Shown piece after piece: positions 58,879 to 64,000 of a stretch of 64,000 bases of DNA. Each line of letters starts with the position of its first letter. The first letter of the stretch is position 1. The stretch comes from Cymodocea nodosa (lineage: Eukaryota; Streptophyta; Magnoliopsida; Alismatales; Cymodoceaceae). The DNA lies in assembly GCA_036874045.1 (NCBI GenBank), contig CM072339.1, forward strand, positions 9,059,501 to 9,123,500. Reading direction: 5' to 3'. Below the pieces are notes generated by a model, which saw only the letters and a list, made by a program, of their open reading frames with translations, had not been told where the DNA came from and ran no database searches. Made by a program: the position numbers and the translations under genes.

Positions 58879-59244
58879 ACTGTGATTTTGTAATTTTAAT
58901 GTTGTGTGTATTTTGCATTTATTTTTAGAAAAAATAAAAAGAAAAGAAAAAATTTTAGTTTTAGTTTTATTTTATAAGAAAGAAAAATAAAAAAAAACAA
59001 AATATCAATCTAGTTTGTTGGTATCTATTTTGGGAAATCAACTAGCTTGCTTGTGAGCCACCAAAGGCATAGGAGCCTGGGTTCCACACAAGACATTGAT
59101 TAACAATTTATGTTTTGTTACTTTATTATATATTCTGCTTTTATTTGTGAATGAAAAGTTTTTAGAATAAAAAATCGAAGATATGGAAGGAGATACAAAA
59201 GAACAAGGTATGTAATTGATTACTTATCTTGAATTTACATTTAA

Positions 59245-59310
59245 ACTTAGTTCGTGGAGTTATTTATTAACTCAATGAATTAAGTTCATTGACTTAGGTG
59301 CTAAATCAAC
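59245..59310 (+). repeat. Class-2 hairpin cassette, present in G3 only
   Basis: AGTTCGTGGAGTTATTTATT then AACTCAATGAATTAAGTTCA and AATCAACGAAAC lie between sequences that are close together in G1 (near 32320-32345). The cassette is about 65 bases. Confidence 0.75.
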
Positions 59311-59699
59311 GAAACAATATTCATGCTTGCTACAATTACTGTATTTACTGTAAAATCTTTTACATTGAGGACAATGCAAAATGTAGGTATAGGGGGGAGG
59401 TAATTAAAGTAACAACCATGTAATTTTGTTAATTAGAATGGTACTACAAAAGTTCTATGGAAATTGAAAATTTTTTTATGAATTTGCTGTAACTATCCGA
59501 TAATTGAAACTATAAAATTTTTAAGAACTGTAACTAATTGAATGTTATATAAGATGCTAACAAATTTTACTATTCATACAAATCTAGATATAGTATCTTA
59601 TGTGTTTGTTGAATTTTATGAGTTTAACAGTTTCACGATTTTAAAAAGAAATTAGAATGTTTAACTGAAACTCAGTAAATTATCTGAAATTCTGGAAGA

Positions 59700-60220
59700 G
59701 CTAAAATGTTGATTTTTGGATTAAATGAAATACATATGATCAAGGATACATTTAATTTGATTGTTTAAGCTTGTAGAACGATTTATGTGTAGATCTTATT
59801 AAACTATAGAAAAAGTATGAGCTTATTGATATGGATTCATATTTTCAGTAAATAATAGAAGTAGGATTATATGAGATTTGTGTTTTATTGCATCTGTATT
59901 AATGAAATACGTATATATATTGTGTTTAAAATTAAAAAAAAAAAAAAACTTTGAGATTTATTGACTTGTTTGATCACGAGTCTTTTGTACTTGAGCAGAT
60001 AGGTATGTAAGGATTGTTGACTTGAAAGGGACTCTTTAAATCTGGCAACCTAAGATCCTAATCAGATCTGGGATTGTTGACTAAAAGCTCAATACATGGG
60101 TACACTAGAAAGCTCTTGTATGATTCAAGTTTTTCAAATTAACTTTTGAAGTACAAATATGCATATACTGTTCTGAAAAGATAAAAGTGTTTTCTGAAAT
60201 ACAAATATCTTTTGAATTGA
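59700..60220 (+). repeat. Module M, G3 copy
   Basis: Homologous to 32740-33260 and to 23300-23870 reversed. It includes TTTGATCACGAGTC, CTTGAGCAGATAGGTATGTA and GATCTGGGATTGTTGACTA. Confidence 0.85.
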
Positions 60221-60676
60221 GTATATTTTCTATCATCTATGATTGCTGAAGTATGAATCTAAAATAGACTTTTGAAGTTGTTTATCTAAGATACAATTGT
60301 TTATTCTACTTGTCTTAATCATATTGAATTGGATTGTGTTTTGATTCGTATGTAGTTGAAATTTAAGCTAGAAATCATATTAGAAAATTCAGGATAACAG
60401 ATGCTGAAAAGAAGAAAAATGATAATATAATTAACACCTATGTGATGCTAATATATTTTGTATGTAATTTACATACGTTTTAAATATATTTGCAGGTTGA
60501 AGAGGAGAAAACAATGTTAAAACAAATTACTGAAAAATACAGAATATCTATATAGTAATCTAATTTATGTATTCTAAAGAAGAACAAAATGAAGAATTAA
60601 TTCTAGCACTATAGAAAGACTAATTAGTTAGATCTTAGTTTGCTAAGGGACTAGCAAAATTTAAGTATGGGGGAAG

Positions 60677-62679
60677 TGTTTAGAATGAAAAAGTGCATAA
60701 TATTAAGGGTTAAATGATGGTTAATTGCATAATATTTAGCTTATCATATAAGAATTAAGCCATTATGTTCTAATTGCACTGTTATATGATTTAATGAAAA
60801 AATCTACATAATTTCAGGGAATTAATGTTAATTTAGTACATTTCTAAACTATTGGTGAATTGCAGGCTGTGAAATTCTTAAGTATCTAAATTTTCTGTTA
60901 TTTCAAAGAGTTATATTGCATGTATCGGACAGTTATGTTTTAAATACTTAAAGAATACTTTATTATTTCTTAGAGTACACATGTTGAAACCTTAATGCAT
61001 GACTTAAGTGGATTTTCAGTAAGTTATCTATTAACTATCTGAAATGCATCTGAGCATCGAATAGTTAGGTTTGTAAGTATCCAAAATATCTGAACTTGTT
61101 AAGTTAAAATTATGCACGTGTTGAATTTAAATGCTTTAGTACATCACGTGAGATGCACATGCTTAACTTGTTAAGTTAGCATAATTGTACGCATTGAGTT
61201 ACATGAATACACACTAAGGTAATGCGTTATGTTAGCAGCTTATTTCTTTACTGCATGTGTTTTATAGTTAAATCAACGAAGTAAGTCTGTTGAGTTATTT
61301 GTAACTCCATAGACCTTTTATTTTCTAATATGCCACTATAGCAGTTATAGAAACAAGACATTTGAAGGAAAACCACGATTTCACGTATCATGTAGGAATT
61401 CACTTGTGGAATGAAGAAGAAATCACCATCATTGATATAAATGAAGGAAATCGAACCGATCATTTAAGAAGAAGCAGTTACTACTGAAAGAAATATAAAA
61501 GAAGAGGAGAAAAATGAAGAAAGTGTGGTGGGCAGTGTGTGTAGAGGTGGAGGACTACGCTAACTACAAGCAGCATCGAAAGTTCATTGAAGCTCCACAC
61601 CATCACCAACATCACCAACATCACCAACCATCGGAGGTCTATGAGGATACTTTCCTGATGTTGAGTCGATTTCGAGCCAAACATGGTGCCTGACAACCAT
61701 TGTGAGGAGTGATCACGTCGCGGGAGGGGAAGCCATTTTCATCAAGCACCGACTCATATCTCAGGAGATCGTAAAGCTTCTAGCCTTGGTTTCGGGTTGA
61801 TGCCAGTATGCTGAAGAGGAGATCATCTTACAATTTTGGACTCGCGATTCTATAGGGAGAGGAGGCAAGATTGTAAGTGATTAAGTTTTCAATGGTGTAA
61901 TCACGTTGCATGTAGTGACAGAAGTATTTACTGTCAATAGAGATTTTTACATTTCACCTTTCATTCATCTTCATGAACATATCAAAACAAAAATACCAAA
62001 AACAACAACTTATCTATGTTTATATTTAGTGCTTAAGTGTTGTAATGTTTGTTTTGTATCGTGATTAATGTTATCATTGTTAGTATTGTGAATGCTTTAT
62101 GTTTGTTTGATTCAGAAAATAGAAAATAGTTTTACAGTTTACTGAAATTGATTCATTCTAGATACTTAAAGATTTTAATGGTTACTATTTGAAATATCTT
62201 AATGTTAGTGTTGCTTAATGATAAATCTAATATTAACTAGCATTAAAGAGCTTAATTGATGTTACTTACAATCTATGGAACCGCCCAATGGTTGGCCGAA
62301 TTCCTTTGTAAATAGCAGTATTTAACTAGAAAGATAGGCTCATGGAGTTAACTTAAGTCCACGAGGTTAGTCTGTTGAGTTAGCCATAACTCCATGAACT
62401 TGCTCTATTGTGTTAACTATAACTCAATAGAGTACTTACTGAATACATAAACTCCATTATAAAATCAGAACAGTACACAATTCTTACTCAATCTTTGTGG
62501 GATCGACCTATACTTGCACACAAATACAATATACACTGTGCACTTGTAGTTAAGATACAAATTGGAATTAATATCTAATTTGTGTGAAAGATTGTTTGTT
62601 TACTTCTAAAAGTAATTATTAATATAAGCATAAAGACAAATTAAACAAGTTTAAAAATGGAAGTTAACAACCCCAAACA
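60677..62679 (+). repeat. 3' LTR of G3
   Basis: 2003 bases, TGTTTAGAATGAAAAAG to CCCCAAACA. It has fewer G-box units than the G1 LTRs (60978 as CACATG and 61115, 137 bases apart) and a D-type cassette at 61143-61239. The right part has class-2 hairpins (62340-62425) and the GTGGGATCGACCTATACTTG segment near 62496. Confidence 0.92.
61143..61239 (+). repeat. D-type hairpin cassette inside the G3 LTR
   Basis: ATCACGTGAGATGCACATGC, TTAACTTGTTAAGTTAGC, CACTAAGGTAATGCGTTATG align in order with the minus strand of LTR D at 21063-21156 (ATCACGTGAGGTGCTCATGT, TTAACTCATTAAGTTAAC, CACTAAGGCAACGCGTTAGG), at about 80 percent identity by eye. The equivalent point of the G1 5' LTR (near 11213) has no such segment. 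Confidence 0.82.
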
Positions 62680-62772
62680 GCTACGAACGAAACTTCATGG
62701 GTTTGGCGGTTATTGAAATTTGAAATTAGAAGTAGAACACGTAACCATAAAAATAGGAACCATACTGCACAT
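62680..62772 (+). other. Athila-like 3' noncoding scrap
   Basis: CGAACGAAACTTCATGGGTT and following bases match 41467-41560 (G2) and about 19918-19995 (G1), the region after ORF3. It is what remains of a further Athila-like copy, trapped between LTR G3 and LTR E. Confidence 0.8.
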
Positions 62773-64000
62773 TGTAACGCTTTTATGTGTTGTTAAATTA
62801 ACGCATTTATAACTGCAATCGCACTGTGCCCATTGTAATAAGCATGTGCAAGTACAGGTCGAATCCACAAGGAGTTTGTCTTAAATAATTTTATTAAAAT
62901 GATTGTTTGATAAAACATCCACTCTATTAAATCCACAATTAAAACTCTAATTACATTCAATTAAGTTACAATTTACAAAAATACAATAAAGATTTCAAAG
63001 GTAACATAAAACTTGTTAATTCCTAGTGCTAATAGCTAGAAAACTCAAGAAAATCTTAAGTTCACATTTCTGGAATCACAGAAATTAGTCCGAATTCTAA
63101 CTCTTCTTCCTTCCAACCTGGACATTGAAAAATCCAGAGAAAATATTGGTTGGAAAGGTCATCGAGTTATCTTTAAAATGGTAGTGATTTCCAAGACTAA
63201 TACACTCTAGGTTGCTGCCAAAGTTGGATATAAAAATAGTGCGAGAAACGATTCTGAAAACTTTCCAAAAATGCATCGTTGGTGTAAAAATCATAACTCA
63301 ATCAAATCTCCATGAAATACCACGAAATCACCGCTCCTTGAAATATAACTCGTTTCTCTAATCAGGAAAATTTACAGGAAAACATTTCAGAATGTACAAA
63401 AGCAAGGCAACACGAAGGCGTCGAGCACAATTTCTGTCGCTCGACCAGTAAAACAGAGTAGATGCTACCTTCGAAAGAAAAATCGAAAAACTGAAGAAAT
63501 GCATTTTAAAAAATTCCAACAACACTACATACGTATTGTACACTTAAATTACTTACAAAAAAATCTATAACACGACATATAACTCAGAGAAATCAAGTCG
63601 TACAACATATAACAAAACAGAACATGCATTGGAATTTACAGCAAATGGGATATACATGCATTCACAAGGGTTAAGAGTTAGTTTTATGCACAACATTCAC
63701 ATATTCACATGAAGCAACTATATTCCATGAAATCTAATCTAAAAAAACTATTTAAATTAAAGAAATAAAGATTTAACAAAGATCCTAAACGTGCATACAT
63801 TTATAAATTAAAAATACCTAAATACTCATACACATTTGATATGAAAATATGTTTACAAGTATGAGGATCTCTCCCTTCTCTTTTACCTTTAATTCATCTA
63901 CTTCTCTTCAAGCATTTGATCCCTATTTGATGATGAACGACTTTGTCTGCTTCTCTATAAGGTTGTCACCACTTGCAAATCACGTCCAAAGGGGAATCAC
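62773..64000 (-). repeat. LTR E, second copy, running off the right edge
   Basis: TGTAACGCTTTTATGTGTTG onward is closely similar to 47046-48290. Only the 3' part of the LTR (element sense) is in the window, so it cannot be told whether this is a solo LTR or the end of a full element. Confidence 0.88.

Larger units (their letters stand above)
58879..60676 (+). other. 3' noncoding region of G3 with module M and purine tract
   Basis: It aligns with 32029-33722 of G1. It includes GGCATAGGAGCCTGGGTTCC (59068), a hairpin cassette at about 59245-59310 that is absent from G1, TGCAAAATGTAGGTATAGGGG (59376), module M (59700-60220) and the purine tract AAGTATGGGGGAAG (60663-60676). No gene seen. Confidence 0.8.
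55998..62679 (+). mobile_element. Athila-like element G3: gag, F-box cargo, 3' LTR, no pol
   Basis: Gag (56240-57514) is followed after 225 bases by the F-box cargo (57740-58878), a long 3' noncoding region with module M, a purine tract and a 3' LTR (60677-62679). No protease, RT, RNase H or integrase is seen between gag and cargo, and no 5' LTR is present in the window. TCGTTGGGGAACTAG near 56041 may be the end of a primer-site region. The LTR resembles G1 but has a different hairpin composition. About a dozen breaks. Confidence 0.82.

Noticed and set aside
1-64000. LINE, SINE, DNA transposon, satellite, rRNA or organelle inserts
   Set aside because: No transposase, LINE RT, terminal inverted repeats, SINE A/B boxes, long satellite array or organelle gene was recognised by reading. 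A repeat-library search could still find short ones.

Overview
This window is plant nuclear DNA, AT-rich and almost entirely LTR retrotransposons nested in one another. No intact host gene, tRNA, rRNA or CRISPR array was found. The plant assignment rests on several signs: Sirevirus-type Ty1/copia elements (purine tract AAAAAGGGGGAGA, LTR ends with ATTCACCCCCCC, initiator-Met-tRNA-type primer sites TGGTATCA), Athila-type Ty3/gypsy elements (integrase [10 protein letters not shown], RNase [12 protein letters not shown]), and a captured plant-style F-box gene. The species cannot be named; a flowering plant with a large repeat-rich genome fits.

Layout. 1-2046: right part of copia copy A1. 2815-10335: copia element B (5' LTR partial, 3' LTR 8520-10335). 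10336-10439: gypsy integrase scrap. 10440-34651: Athila-like element G1 (5' LTR 10440-12646, pol, a downstream ORF here called ORF3, a captured F-box gene, 3' LTR from 33723). G1 is split by copia element D on the minus strand (20033-31220), which has two LTRs and a matching 5-bp target duplication TTTAT. 34652-35857: fused scraps of ORF3 and a D-type LTR. 35858-41629: Athila-like fragment G2 with integrase and ORF3. 41630-49777: copia copy A2, carrying a solo D-type LTR (44066-45819, TSD TCTAG), a minus-oriented gypsy-type LTR E (47046-49201, TSD GATAT) and, at its right end, a minus-strand C-type LTR (49778-50981). 50982-55997: 3' part of copia element C with ORF3 and its LTR (54767-55997). 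55998-62679: Athila-like element G3 with gag, F-box cargo and LTR (60677-62679) but no pol. 62680-62772: Athila scrap. 62773-64000: second E-type LTR, running off the window.

The most interesting content is what unrelated elements share. (1) LTRs of copia B and D and gypsy G1/G3 are built from the same regulatory grammar: a G-box CACGTG, a CTTAAG palindrome and imperfect hairpins with AGTTA/TAACT cores. In B and G1 these form minisatellites of about 128-139 bp, in opposite orientations relative to the element. (2) Individual cassettes are present in one copy and absent from its close relatives, and resemble LTR segments of the other superfamily. (3) A noncoding module of about 500 bp is shared between copia D and the 3' region of gypsy G1/G3. 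(4) The same extra ORF (ORF3) lies downstream of pol in copia C, copia D and Athila-like elements, with lineage-specific tails. (5) G1 and G3 carry a captured F-box gene. Together these suggest repeated exchange of regulatory and coding cargo between Ty1/copia and Ty3/gypsy elements.

All retroelements are treated as fossils; break counts are approximate and nothing is reconstructed.
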